Assembly (NCBI RefSeq): GCF_000970285.1 | Contig: NZ_CP009516.1 | Coordinates: 4,691,036-4,755,035, forward strand | DNA length: 64,000 nt | Source: Methanosarcina horonobensis HB-1 = JCM 15518 | Lineage (GTDB): Archaea > Halobacteriota > Methanosarcinia > Methanosarcinales > Methanosarcinaceae | Direction: 5' to 3' | In this document: one piece after another, positions 54,924 to 64,000 of the stretch | Layout of the letters: each line of letters begins with the position of its first letter | Numbering within the stretch: position 1 is the stretch's first letter | The notes under the pieces: model-generated | What the model saw: only the letters and a program-made list of their open reading frames with translations | The model's database searches: none | What the model was told of the DNA's origin: nothing | Translations under genes and position numbers: made by a program

Positions 54924-55658
54924 TTAAATTCTTCCGCCGTTACTTCCGCAAACAGGGCAATTGTTCAGCTTCGAAAGTGAAATTTCGCTGAAGCTTCCGG
55001 AAAGCCCGTTCCAGAACAAAAGTCTCCCCTCAAGAAGCTTTCCTTTACCGGTCAGGAACTTAACTACCTCACTTGCCTGAATGGAGCCGATAACACCCGG
55101 AGTTGCCCCGAGAATCGGGAAGACCTCTTTTCTTGAAATTCGCGGGAAAATGCAATAAAAACAAGGGGTTTTTCCGGGAATTATTGTTGTGACCTGCCCA
55201 TCGTAGCCGGTAACCGCTCCATGAATTAAAGGAATATTCCTCTTAACTGAAAGCCTGTTAAGAATATGCCTTGCTTCGAGATTATCCAGAGCATCAACTA
55301 TGATATCACATTCAGGGACCAGAGAATCAACATTTGATTCGGTAAGCATCTCTTTAATCGTTTCAACCTCAATTAAAGGGTTCATTGAAAGAAGCTTTTC
55401 CTTTGCGGATTCAACCTTTACCCTCCCAATGTCCTTTTCGTGGTGGAGAAACTGCCTGTTCAGGTTTGTAGGGTCTACAGTATCAAAATCTGCAAGGATT
55501 ATTTTCCCTATCCCTGCAATTGCAAGGTATGTTGATACTGGAGACCCGAGCCCTCCGGCACCGGCGACAAATACCCTTGCAGCTTTTAACTTCTCCTGTC
55601 CTTCCTCTCCAAAAAGAAGAATCTGACGACTATACTTTTCTCGTTCCATGTTATTCAT
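54924..55658 (-). CDS. ThiF/MoeB/HesA-family E1-like adenylyltransferase
   Basis: 244 residues. Activates the C-terminus of a ubiquitin-like sulfur carrier (MoaD, ThiS or SAMP type) with ATP. The nucleotide-binding motif is VFVAGAGGLGSPVSTYLAIAG. ADFDTVDPTNLNRQFLH carries the conserved D and R-Q-F. Zinc cysteines are in PCFYC and CPVCG. Whether it serves molybdopterin, thiamine or SAMP chemistry is not decided by sequence; archaea often use one such E1 for several carriers. Confidence 0.88.
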   Translation of the reverse strand: MNNMEREKYSRQILLFGEEGQEKLKAARVFVAGAGGLGSPVSTYLAIAGIGKIILADFDTVDPTNLNRQFLHHEKDIGRVKVESAKEKLLSMNPLIEVETIKEMLTESNVDSLVPECDIIVDALDNLEARHILNRLSVKRNIPLIHGAVTGYDGQVTTIIPGKTPCFYCIFPRISRKEVFPILGATPGVIGSIQASEVVKFLTGKGKLLEGRLLFWNGLSGSFSEISLSKLNNCPVCGSNGGRI

Positions 55659-56281
55659 GTGAATGCCTTCCGGAATGTAGATTAACAGGAATATTGATTT
55701 CTTAAAAGTATTGATTCATACGATATGGTATTTAGAAAACTTATTTTAAAGCTGATTTTTAATACTGGTTTTTGAAGTTAATGTTTAAGAGCTATATTGG
55801 GCTGTATTGAAAGCTGGTTTTGAGATTAATTTCTGATGATTACTCAGGAAACTGGTATTCAGGAACGCTAAATCTGACGTGTAGGACTACATGTTGTGAG
55901 TTCGACATTACTGTATTTCATAGAAATTCATAGAAATTATTCCTTTTCTCGGTAAATAGATTTCTTTATGCATAATGTCTTCGGAGAAGAGGAATAAAAA
56001 CAGGTATCAAAAAAGACATAAAAAGGTACAGGAGAAAGTATATCTATGAGAACCAGCATAGCCAGGGAAAGAAGCGTTTAAAAGCTTGGAAGGCAGAAAA
56101 TTTTTTTTTGGAAAAATTAATTAAGGCAAGACCCATAAAAATGGTTACATCATTTTTTTAACACGACTGGAACCGGGTAAGGCTGCTCATTTTGATTAAG
56201 ACCTTTATAAGAGGTTGCGAGTGAGATGCTGAAATGCACATGAGACGCTGGAAAATAGAAAATGTATAAAGGTATGAATTT
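55659..56281. other. Intergenic region before the RavA-like gene
   Basis: No gene seen. AT-rich, with a poly-T tract near 56101-56110 and a TTTATAA run near 56210 that could be the promoter of the AAA ATPase gene. Confidence 0.4.
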
Positions 56282-57793
56282 ATGAAAGTTCTGGATTTAA
56301 AAAATACTATTCTCAATATCAAAAGGGAATTCTCTGGCTACTTTAAGGAGCGAGACGCCGAAATTAACGGTTCTCTTCTGGCGCTACTTTCAGGAGAACA
56401 CATACTTTTGCTGGGCCCTCCGGGCACTGCAAAGACCCTGCTTGCAAGCAAAATCTGCGAAACCATCGAGGGAGGAAATTTTTTCCATTATCTTCTTACT
56501 CGTTTTTCCACTCCAGAAGAAGTATTCGGACCTCTTTCTTTAAAGGCACTTGAAAAGGACGAATTCAGCAGGAGAGTAGAAGGTTACCTGCCAACTGCAC
56601 ACATAGCCCTCCTTGACGAGATTTTCAAGGCGAACAGCTCTATCTTAAACAGCCTTCTGACCGTCCTGAACGAGAGAAAATATCATAACGGCAAGGAAGT
56701 TATGGATGTCCCTCTCTTTTCCGTTTTCGGGGCTTCCAATGAACTGCCTGAAGAAGATGAAAGCCTTGAAGCCCTTTACGACAGATTCCTCTTCAGGTAC
56801 AGTGTGGACTATATCCAGCACGAAGAAAATCTTGAAGCCCTCATTTTCGAAAATACGGAAGATTTCCTGCCTTCAACAAAACTTTCGGTTGAAAATATAA
56901 GAGAAATCCAGAAAAAAGCAAGGGAAATGCCTGTAGACCCTGAAGTCCGGACAATTATTCGAGAATTGAGAAGAGAGCTTAAAAACTCGAATATCTTCGT
57001 TTCGGACAGACGCTGGAAGAAGATTATAAACGTGCTCAGAGTAGCTTCAGCTGTAAACGGGCACACAAGCGTAAACAGGATGACTGTTGTTCTGCTGCAG
57101 CATATGCTCTGGGATCTGCCGGAACAGAAAGAAACTATCAGGAAACTTATCCTTGACAGGGTTGTTTCAGGAGGCACTGATACCGGAAAGCTAAAGCAGA
57201 ATGTGCTTGACCTTAGAAACTCTGTTTACATTTGCCTGCAACAGGAACTTCCGAATACCGTGTCCTGCAATAAGTGCTTTGAAGAGGAGAAAAAGGCTAC
57301 CGGAGGCATGAAGAGCTCCAGGTTTACCGGGATGAAAGCCCCGAAGAGCCTCACTTTCAATAATGCGCTTGATCTATTAAAACACCATATGGAATTTCCA
57401 ACTCATACCTATAGTCTCGGGCTTGACTACGGCAATAGTAACGGTTCGTTGAGCTTCGAAGCCATGGCAGAGCAGTTCCGCCGCAGGTATGGATTTGAGT
57501 TTAAGTTGAGCCTGGACTACGGAGATAAAAAACTCTACGAAAAAGAGTACGAAAACCTCGAGGAAAGGTTGAACTACTTCAGAAAACAGGTGCAGGAAGA
57601 AGAAAAAGCTCTTGAGGAAACCCTCAGGGAAAATATCTGGATTTCAGGACAGGACAGCAAAGAAATTCTGATGAAATACCACTCCAAAAATACGGACATT
57701 TACGAGATCGCAAGCCATCTAAATGAAATCCGGACCTTACTGGAAAAACCGAAGATATTCGATGTGGAAATCGAAAAAGCAGAAGTTGCCTGA
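56282..57793 (+). CDS. MoxR-family AAA ATPase, RavA-like
   Basis: 503 residues, close to the 498 of E. coli RavA. Walker A GPPGTAKT, Walker B IALLDEIFKAN, sensor region VFGASNELPEEDESLEALYDR, and the RavA hallmark LTRFSTPEEVFGPLSLKALE. A long C-terminal region with coiled-coil-like stretches (YFRKQVQEEEKALEETL) takes the place of the RavA discoidin-like insertion. MoxR ATPases act with VWA proteins to insert metals or remodel complexes; the next gene encodes the VWA partner. Confidence 0.88.
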   Translation: MKVLDLKNTILNIKREFSGYFKERDAEINGSLLALLSGEHILLLGPPGTAKTLLASKICETIEGGNFFHYLLTRFSTPEEVFGPLSLKALEKDEFSRRVEGYLPTAHIALLDEIFKANSSILNSLLTVLNERKYHNGKEVMDVPLFSVFGASNELPEEDESLEALYDRFLFRYSVDYIQHEENLEALIFENTEDFLPSTKLSVENIREIQKKAREMPVDPEVRTIIRELRRELKNSNIFVSDRRWKKIINVLRVASAVNGHTSVNRMTVVLLQHMLWDLPEQKETIRKLILDRVVSGGTDTGKLKQNVLDLRNSVYICLQQELPNTVSCNKCFEEEKKATGGMKSSRFTGMKAPKSLTFNNALDLLKHHMEFPTHTYSLGLDYGNSNGSLSFEAMAEQFRRRYGFEFKLSLDYGDKKLYEKEYENLEERLNYFRKQVQEEEKALEETLRENIWISGQDSKEILMKYHSKNTDIYEIASHLNEIRTLLEKPKIFDVEIEKAEVA

Positions 57794-57838
57794 GCCTGAA
57801 AAACTCTGGAAGACGGAAAAAGGAAGGAAACAAAGAAT

Positions 57839-59569
57839 ATGCAGAATCTGAGAAGCTCGAAAAAAGGTTTCGAGAATTTATCCGAATCAGATAGGACATC
57901 TTTTGATAGGAACTTTAATCCTTCTACTATACTGAATACTGAACTGAGGGAATTTCTGGCAACTCCCCGAAAAGTTCCTCACAGACTAAGGGAAGAAATT
58001 ACAGAAGTTCTCATTTATGAACTTCTTTCAGGAAAAGACTACGAAGTAAAGGATGAAAAATGTTTTATGGAAAAATTTGGGGTTTTTTATCCGATGTTTC
58101 TTAGTATGAGAAATCAGCGGGTCTGGGAAGAAATAAAAATCCTCGCAGGAACAAACCGCATGGCAGGGGTTTTTATCCTGAGAACCCTGCTCGAAGAGCT
58201 TTTTACACTCTTTGAAGATTATGAAAAAATAGAGAAAGATCTCTTTAAAAAATCCCAGAAAGGACTGGAAAGAGTTTTAAAAGCCCTGAAAGAGCTGATC
58301 AATGAAACCCAGGCTTTGTGGGAAAGAAACAGACTGGAAAGGACTGAAAGCCTGAGAAATTACGAGTGGCAGGAAAACTCGAACGAACTTTGCGAAAGAA
58401 AGAGAGCAGAAGAGGACAACCAGAGTAGCCAGGGAAATTTCCTTAAAAGATCGTGGGATCGGGTAGAAAACTATCAGGGGCAGGGATCTGAAGACCTGGC
58501 AGCATCGGAAAGACTTGCCTCAATGACCAGGGAATTCATGTTCAGCGAAAAAGCTGGAGAGGCTGTTGATTCAGTCATTGAAGAAAAGATAGTTATAAAA
58601 CTTGAGGAGCTTATCCCCCTCCTTGAAGACCACCTTGAAATGCTTGAGATCCTGTCCATGCTTTTTCCGGGAAGAGCATGGGATCATTCTTTACAGGCCC
58701 TGCACAGGGAATATTTCGAAAACCTCGAAAAATATGCTGCTCTTTTCAGAAAGAGTTCTGACCTGCATGAGATCCTTGAGCAGGTAGGCAGGATTGAGCT
58801 TGAGTATGGCTCAAAAAAACTGCGATTATCACCACACAGCAAAAGCGAAGTGCACACAATCACCTTTTCAGGCGATATCCAGACCCTGCTTCCGATAGAA
58901 ACCGTAAAGCTCAAAAATCCCATACTGAAGCGCAAGTTCTATGCTGACATGATCGAAGAAAAACTCCTTACATACCAGCTGAGAGGGGAAAACTGGAACT
59001 CGGACATTGAAGGAAAAAAAAGGAAGGGACCTGTTGTCGCCCTTGTAGACACTTCTGCTTCCATGCGGGGAACTCCTGAGCTTCTTGCAAAAGCCGTGGT
59101 TCTGGCAGTTGCAAGGAGGATGTTAAGAGAAAGCAGGGATGTAAAAGTAATTCTTTTTTCATCAAAATGGCAGACCGTTGAGATTGAACTTACGGATAAG
59201 AAACGTATGGGAAAGGAGTTTCTGGAATTTCTCAAGTATACCTTTGGAGGAGGTACAGATTTCAACACAGCACTCCGGGCAGGGCTAAAAGCGGTAAAAG
59301 GCGAAAAAGCCTTCCAGGGAGCAGACCTCCTTTTTCTTACGGACGGGAGCTCAGAACTATCAGAGAGACCTCTTATCCGCGAATGGAATGAAATAAAAGC
59401 AGAAAGAAAAGCCCGCATCTTTTCCCTGATAATAGGAAACTATGATGCCGGAGGGCTGGACCAGGTCTCAGACCATACCTATATTATCCATGATTCAGGA
59501 AACTGGCAGATCGAGGAGAGCCCTGCAAGGTTTATAAAAGCGGTCAGCAGACCTGCGAGGATGTTTTAA
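57839..59569 (+). CDS. VWA-domain protein, ViaA/CoxE-like partner of the RavA-like ATPase
   Basis: 576 residues. A helical N-terminal region of about 380 residues is followed by a von Willebrand A domain with an intact MIDAS: DTSASMRG (DxSxS), the Thr in FGGGTDFNTAL, and the Asp in FLTDGS. ViaA-like segments RMLRESRDVKVILFSS and LEFLKYTFGGGTD support the pairing with RavA. It follows the ATPase gene after 45 bp, with AAGGAAGG upstream of the ATG. Likely adaptor that directs the ATPase to its target; the target is unknown here. Confidence 0.85.
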   Translation: MQNLRSSKKGFENLSESDRTSFDRNFNPSTILNTELREFLATPRKVPHRLREEITEVLIYELLSGKDYEVKDEKCFMEKFGVFYPMFLSMRNQRVWEEIKILAGTNRMAGVFILRTLLEELFTLFEDYEKIEKDLFKKSQKGLERVLKALKELINETQALWERNRLERTESLRNYEWQENSNELCERKRAEEDNQSSQGNFLKRSWDRVENYQGQGSEDLAASERLASMTREFMFSEKAGEAVDSVIEEKIVIKLEELIPLLEDHLEMLEILSMLFPGRAWDHSLQALHREYFENLEKYAALFRKSSDLHEILEQVGRIELEYGSKKLRLSPHSKSEVHTITFSGDIQTLLPIETVKLKNPILKRKFYADMIEEKLLTYQLRGENWNSDIEGKKRKGPVVALVDTSASMRGTPELLAKAVVLAVARRMLRESRDVKVILFSSKWQTVEIELTDKKRMGKEFLEFLKYTFGGGTDFNTALRAGLKAVKGEKAFQGADLLFLTDGSSELSERPLIREWNEIKAERKARIFSLIIGNYDAGGLDQVSDHTYIIHDSGNWQIEESPARFIKAVSRPARMF

Positions 59570-59585
59570 CGGAGCATGGATGGGC

Positions 59586-60317
59586 TTAATGCCTACGCTT
59601 AAGACGCCTGCTCACCTCGTCTATGAACTCTTCCAGATCTTTCCTGCCTGGCGCCTGATGCCTGTAAATATTTGACAGAACAACAAATGCCGCTCTTCTT
59701 CCTCTGGTGGAGTTTCTGAGTAACCCGATCTCGATCACTGTTAGCAGGACCTCAGAAATCATCTTGCGGTCCCTGGGACTTAGATTACTCCACCTATTAT
59801 TGAGTGTTTTCGAAGAGACTTTTACTGACTCTCTGCCTTCGGAAGCTATTGCCGAGGCCTTTGAAGAAACGGTTTTCGAGATTTTTAGAATCCTATCCTT
59901 TCCACAGCAAGCGGTTCTGGAAAATGTCCTGAAAGCTCTTCCTGGAATCTCCTTTATCCGAACTTTCTCGTAAGTAGAGGTATCTTCCCAGTAATTTCCC
60001 GAATATCCACCTTCGGAAGTTCTACTTTCAAGAGTTTTGCGAATCTCTTCAAATATTTCAGTGATTTCCTCTTTAGATCTCGTTCTAAGGTATTCTTGGA
60101 GATTTTCCAGCAGTTCAAAGTCCAGTTCGGCAGAATAGGCTTTTTCAGAGGCAGGATCTTCGCTAATCTCGACAAAATCAGCATCGATTATAGGACAGGA
60201 TCCTATGAGAGAATCGCGTAGTGAATCCCTCCCTGACCCCGAGCTTTTCCTGAACTTGCAGTTCGGGCTTGAAAATCTCCCGAATATATCCTGTTTATTT
60301 TTAAGCAAGAAAATCAC
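59586..60317 (-). CDS. Uncharacterised basic helical protein, convergent with the RavA/ViaA-like pair
   Basis: 243 residues from a GTG; no clear Shine-Dalgarno and few alternative starts. The N-terminal third is Ser/Arg-rich and low-complexity. The middle has an acidic helix (LLENLQEYLRTRSKEEITEI). The C-terminal part is strongly basic and helical (LSPRDRKMISEVLLTVIEIG, RGRRAAFVVLSNIYRHQAP and EEFIDEVSRRLKRRH). No domain recognised. The stop lies 16 bp from that of the VWA gene. Its 3' proximity does not prove a link to the ATPase system. Confidence 0.5.
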   Translation of the reverse strand: MIFLLKNKQDIFGRFSSPNCKFRKSSGSGRDSLRDSLIGSCPIIDADFVEISEDPASEKAYSAELDFELLENLQEYLRTRSKEEITEIFEEIRKTLESRTSEGGYSGNYWEDTSTYEKVRIKEIPGRAFRTFSRTACCGKDRILKISKTVSSKASAIASEGRESVKVSSKTLNNRWSNLSPRDRKMISEVLLTVIEIGLLRNSTRGRRAAFVVLSNIYRHQAPGRKDLEEFIDEVSRRLKRRH

Positions 60318-60667
60318 ATCAGTAGTGTTGAAACGAAAAAGGCTTTACTGGATTTCTACCTGGATATTCGTAACCTGAGTAAGCTCTGTATCAGTTTTCT
60401 CATATAAGGTTCGCAATTACATAAACAGATTTCATCCTTGGATTTAATATTTTTTTCTATTAAATTTCTATCAGGTCCGGACCAGTCCTGTTGGGGTATT
60501 GTAAATTTAGTTGTGAGATTGAGTGAGGAGAGTAACGAAAAATAAGAAAAATAAGAAAAAAGCAACTACCACCTCTGTTTTCTAAAAATAACTGCAGATT
60601 GATTCGTAGTTTAAGGAATTCTTTTATAAGTCCCATGCCTTAGTGAGTATTAGGCGAGGTGAAAAGC
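60318..60667. other. Intergenic region before the COG1470-type gene
   Basis: No gene seen. CTTTTATAAG near 60621-60630 is a plausible TATA box about 40 bp before the start codon of the following gene. Confidence 0.45.
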
Positions 60668-62053
60668 ATGAGTATACTTGACATAAAAACATTAAAAATA
60701 ATCATATGCGGGCTCTTTATTGTATCCATACTCTCTATTGCCTGTGCAGGGGCAGGGGCTGGTAAGGTTGTGCCTGCAGAAGTTGAAGTGGTTGAAGCGA
60801 AAGTTGTAGCCAGTTCTATTGCTGAAGTCAGTTCTATTGCTGGATCTGGAATGGATGCTGGATATTCTTATCCCGAGTTTGAGAAAATCAGTGTGGATCC
60901 ATCCTATCAGTACCTTGAACTGAAGCCTGGAGATAGTAAAAATTTTACCGTGACTGTTAAAAACAACGATAATAAAACTATTGAATTAAATCCAAGACTT
61001 TTGATCATCCCTTATACAGAAAAATTCATAGATGAAAGCTGGGTCAGTATAAGTCCCTCGGAAAAGAGCCTTGAGCCAGGAGAAAAAGAGGAGTTCCAAG
61101 TAGAGGTAAATCTCCCTGAGAATGCAGATCTAGGGAACTATGCCGTACTCATAGCCTTTACAGACAAAGTGCCTGAAGGAGATGTGGCAGGCTATTATCC
61201 GAAATTCCCGGGAACTATGCAGCTGAACCTGCAGGTATGGATTCCCCCGACAGTTCAGATCCTTACACCTTATGTTAACGACCTTGTAGAAGCCGGAGAG
61301 ACCTACACCTATGAGATAAAGCTGAGGAATACGGGCAGTAAGGATGTTTCAATCTCCCCTGAATTTACGGAAGGAGGCGACGTCATATATTACGACAGCG
61401 TTTCCCCCTATGGAGGAGCAGCATACGCCTTCGAAAATGACGCAATAAGTATCGAAGCTCCTGAAGAAGTAAAAGCAGGGCAGACAGCAGTCGTGAAAAT
61501 GACACTTAAAGTTCCGGCTGATGCAAAAGGGAGTTACAGCGGGAATCTCGACCTAAATATCGATGATCCGGGGATCAGAGAATACGAAGGAAAAATTTAC
61601 CTGAATTTCCGTATTCTTCCGATTCCAGAAGAGCCTTATGAAACGACCTTTAAAACCACAGATAGTGGAAACATCAGCATAGAGGTCAGAGCCTATCAAT
61701 ATGGATACAGCCTGTACACCGCAGGAGGAAACCGGGATCTTGCTCCTTCTTTTGAGGTGAACCTGATAGATCCCTCAGGAAAGAAAATTACCCCTGATCT
61801 CGTAAGCAAAAAATATAGCGGCTCGGTAAACATAATAGGTGATACATACCCACAGCCATACCCTGCATACGTATCCGCAAGAGTTGCAGGTGGCATGGAA
61901 ACCTACAACCAGGGAAGCTACCAGGGTGGAACCACAACCTTTGTAGAGACCTATACGGTTCCCGGGGCTGCAGGAGACTGGAAGCTCTCAATTCTTCCCA
62001 GGAACACAGAAAACTTTGAATATTCTATCACAATCGAGGCTATTGAAAAATAA
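60668..62053 (+). CDS. COG1470/COG1361-type surface protein
   Basis: 461 residues. A signal-like N-terminal helix (IIICGLFIVSILSIACAGAG) is followed by a Val/Ala/Glu linker and by NEW3-like beta-sandwich domains: YLELKPGDSKNFTVTVKNND, LEPGEKEEFQVEVNLPENAD, VEAGETYTYEIKLRNTGSKD and VKAGQTAVVKMTLKVPADAK. The last 140 residues form a different beta domain rich in Tyr and Gly (GGMETYNQGSYQGGTTTF). No C-terminal anchor is seen. ATG at 60668 has GAGGTGA 5 nt upstream and is favoured over the GTG at 60659. Likely cell-envelope associated; ligand unknown. Confidence 0.75.
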   Translation: MSILDIKTLKIIICGLFIVSILSIACAGAGAGKVVPAEVEVVEAKVVASSIAEVSSIAGSGMDAGYSYPEFEKISVDPSYQYLELKPGDSKNFTVTVKNNDNKTIELNPRLLIIPYTEKFIDESWVSISPSEKSLEPGEKEEFQVEVNLPENADLGNYAVLIAFTDKVPEGDVAGYYPKFPGTMQLNLQVWIPPTVQILTPYVNDLVEAGETYTYEIKLRNTGSKDVSISPEFTEGGDVIYYDSVSPYGGAAYAFENDAISIEAPEEVKAGQTAVVKMTLKVPADAKGSYSGNLDLNIDDPGIREYEGKIYLNFRILPIPEEPYETTFKTTDSGNISIEVRAYQYGYSLYTAGGNRDLAPSFEVNLIDPSGKKITPDLVSKKYSGSVNIIGDTYPQPYPAYVSARVAGGMETYNQGSYQGGTTTFVETYTVPGAAGDWKLSILPRNTENFEYSITIEAIEK

Positions 62054-62119
62054 ATAACTCCCCCGGTTTGATGACAGTTAAGCTTTAACAACCCTTTTTC
62101 TTTTTTCTTTAATCAGGAA

Positions 62120-62150
62120 CCTGGGCTTTCAGCCCGGGATTTTTTATTTT
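62120..62150 (+). terminator. Terminator after the COG1470-type gene
   Basis: CCTGGGCT, TTC, AGCCCGGG (62120-62138) forms an 8-bp stem with one G-U pair, followed by a run of T residues. Confidence 0.65.
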
Positions 62151-62651
62151 ATACCCAAAACCAGGTTTACTGATTAATTGTTTTTTCAATTCTTGAGTCA
62201 GAAAAGAAATTCTTCAATCTTCTCTCCACAATTCGGGCGAAGCGGAATTCTGGCGAGGTGAAACTTATAACAGAATAGGTCCTAACTGGAGAAGTATAAA
62301 TATATGAAGGTACAGCCTGAGCCTGTAGCTATAATTAAATGCTTGAGGAGCTGGTAGAGCTTAGTTATCTCGATTAACTGGGCCCAGGGTTTAAAAACGC
62401 AGATCATATCCTGTTAAGTATTGAATATACATCTCACATAAGGAAAACAAAACAAAGACGAAATAAATCAAGCATGTTTCCCGAAAACGTGAAGATAATA
62501 AGCCCGAAGGAATAAAATACTCTAAGGATAAGATGGGGCTCTCACAGGATAAAGAAAAGTAAGATTATAACATAAAAAGCAACTCACAAAAAATAACTCA
62601 TAATAAGTTCATCATTTTAATTTCATATTTCTGCTGGAGGTAAAAAGTACA
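62151..62651. other. Intergenic region before aconitase
   Basis: No gene called. A D-arm-like and anticodon-arm-like stretch at 62341-62379 does not complete a tRNA. The Shine-Dalgarno GGAGGT of the aconitase gene is at 62637-62642. Confidence 0.4.
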
Positions 62652-64000
62652 ATGAGAGAAGGTCCGGACCCCTTTGGGGTAAGAGACAGCATCGAAACAA
62701 CCGCCGGAAAAGCTACGATTTACAGATTGAGTAAACTGGAAGAAAAGGGCTTTGAAGGGATTTCCCTGCTCCCCTACTCTATAAGGATCCTGCTGGAATC
62801 CCTGCTCCGGCATGCGGATACTGAAAAGCACCTGATAGCTGCAGAAGACTTGGAAGCCCTTGCCCGGTGGAGCCCTGATAATATAAGCGAAAGGGACATC
62901 CCGTTTATTCCATCAAGGGTAATCATGCAGGACTTCACAGGTGTTCCTGCGGTAGTTGACCTAGCAGCCCTCCGCTCGGCAATGGAGCGCCTTGGAGGAG
63001 ACCCTGCTAAAATCAACCCTGTAATCCCTGCTGACCTGGTTATCGACCACTCGGTTCAGGTTGACTCCTACGGCACGGCATATGCACTTGAGGAGAATGA
63101 GAAAAAAGAGTTTGAACGCAACAGGGAACGTTATACAGTTCTCCGCTGGGCACAGAAAGCCTTTGATAATTTCAGGGTCGTGCCTCCGGGAAGAGGAATT
63201 ATCCATCAGGTTAATCTTGAATACCTGACTCCACTTGTGCACCTGAAAGAAAAAGAAGGAGAGTTGTTTGCTTTCCCTGATACGCTTGTCGGGACTGACT
63301 CTCATACCACAATGATCAACGGGATAGGAGTGCTCGGCTGGGGAGTAGGCGGTATAGAAGCCGAAGCCGTAATGCTCGGGCAGCCTTACTATATGCCTGT
63401 TCCTGAGGTTGTCGGTTTCAAGCTCTACGGGAAGCTGGAACCCGGAGTTACTGCAACTGACCTTGTCCTCACGATCACGAAAATGCTAAGAAAGCATGGA
63501 GTGGTAGGCAAGTTTGTCGAGTTCTACGGACCAGGCCTGAACTCCCTCAGCCTTCCGGACAGGGCAACGATTTCAAACATGGCTCCTGAATACGGAGCAA
63601 CTCTCGGGATTTTCCCTCCTGACATGGAGACTCTGGACTACCTGAAGAGGACAGGCAGGAGTGATGAGCAGGTTGACCTTGTGAAGAAATACCTGGAAGC
63701 ACAGGGTCTTCTTTATTCTGTCAACAAACCCGAGCCTGTCTTCAGCAGTAACCTCGAACTTGATATGGGCACTGTAAAGCCCTGCCTTGCAGGTCCCAGA
63801 CGCCCGCAGGACCAGCTCTTCCTGAATGAGGTCTCTGAAAACTTCTGTGAAACAATGAGGCAGACCTTTATAAGAAAGAAAGAAGAAGGAATTGAACTTG
63901 CCAGAGACCCTGCTTACCTGCGCTGGATTGGAGAAGGAGGAGCACCTGTAGAAAAATCCGAAGCCTCGGAAGAGGTAGGGGTAGAAAAGATTGACTCCAC
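62652..64000 (+). CDS. acn: Aconitate hydratase, AcnA/IRP type, 3' end outside window
   Basis: 449 residues are visible and the frame is open to the window end. It converts citrate to isocitrate in the partial oxidative TCA branch that supplies 2-oxoglutarate in Methanosarcina. AcnA/IRP-type segments: [62 protein letters not shown] and [17 protein letters not shown]. The first cluster Cys is expected beyond the window (CTNTS motif not reached). GGAGGT precedes the ATG by about 9 nt. Confidence 0.93.
   Translation, partial: MREGPDPFGVRDSIETTAGKATIYRLSKLEEKGFEGISLLPYSIRILLESLLRHADTEKHLIAAEDLEALARWSPDNISERDIPFIPSRVIMQDFTGVPAVVDLAALRSAMERLGGDPAKINPVIPADLVIDHSVQVDSYGTAYALEENEKKEFERNRERYTVLRWAQKAFDNFRVVPPGRGIIHQVNLEYLTPLVHLKEKEGELFAFPDTLVGTDSHTTMINGIGVLGWGVGGIEAEAVMLGQPYYMPVPEVVGFKLYGKLEPGVTATDLVLTITKMLRKHGVVGKFVEFYGPGLNSLSLPDRATISNMAPEYGATLGIFPPDMETLDYLKRTGRSDEQVDLVKKYLEAQGLLYSVNKPEPVFSSNLELDMGTVKPCLAGPRRPQDQLFLNEVSENFCETMRQTFIRKKEEGIELARDPAYLRWIGEGGAPVEKSEASEEVGVEKIDS

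Noticed and set aside
62341-62379. tRNA-like segment (D-arm-like GCTTGAGGAGCTGGTAGAGC and stem AGTTA-TCTCGAT-TAACT)
   Set aside because: Position 33 is not U, no T arm pairs downstream and no acceptor stem closes, so it is not a tRNA gene.

Overview
The window is archaeal and almost certainly from a Methanosarcina. It carries the complete eight-gene methyl-H4SPT:coenzyme M methyltransferase operon (mtrEDCBAFGH) and the start of a formylmethanofuran dehydrogenase operon (fwdE, fwdF). It also has SRP19, RNase P component 4, RtcB with archease, a CDP-alcohol phosphotransferase of the archaetidylinositol-phosphate type, TrmB- and ModE-type regulators, and a MEDS-domain sensor kinase. Intergenic DNA is long and AT-rich, TATA-like promoters are visible, and several surface proteins have archaeal signal, lipobox or C-terminal anchor motifs. 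The species is not assigned.

Layout. 1-1591 (minus): fwdE and fwdF, the latter cut by the window edge, preceded by two ModE-like inverted repeats. 2560-9386 (plus): a dipeptide/nickel-type ABC importer bracketed by two paralogous SAM methyltransferases. 9684-14030 (minus): three secreted proteins with tryptophan every seventh residue, in a decayed tandem duplication that also includes a pilin gene and a pilin fragment. 14146-17743: a lipoprotein, SRP19, RNase P component 4 and a metallo-beta-lactamase-fold protein. 17877-23469: a TrmB regulator divergent from an RND/MMPL exporter with two COG1361-type surface proteins. 23612-27270 (minus): wtpABC-modE tungstate/molybdate uptake and regulation, with the same ModE-like inverted repeat beside its TATA box. 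27768-30571: a sodium:solute symporter and a TIM-barrel protein. 31377-36315: the mtr operon and its terminator. 37480-42440: an RHH-headed unknown, rtcB, archease, a lipid synthase and a class II aldolase. 42592-45098: tRNA-Thr(UGU), an integrase remnant, a secreted GY/DG-repeat protein and an orphan restriction-modification specificity-like protein. 45210-53648: thiC, a sensor kinase, a TolB-like propeller and a beta-helix protein. 53838-62053: an HExxH protein, a ThiF/MoeB-like E1, a RavA/ViaA-like pair and a COG1470-type surface protein. 62652-64000: aconitase, cut by the window edge.

How it fits together. Formylmethanofuran dehydrogenase needs Mo or W. The window holds that enzyme's genes, the Mo/W transporter, the oxyanion-sensing regulator, and near-identical 8-6-8 inverted repeats in front of both operons, so a local ModE regulon can be read directly from sequence. 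Mtr and Fwd are both core methanogenesis enzymes. The most novel-looking item is the tryptophan-heptad family. In its three members the number of Trp heptads before the central linker equals the number after it (6/6, 4/4, 5/5), as expected for a secreted two-helix hairpin whose arms lengthen together.
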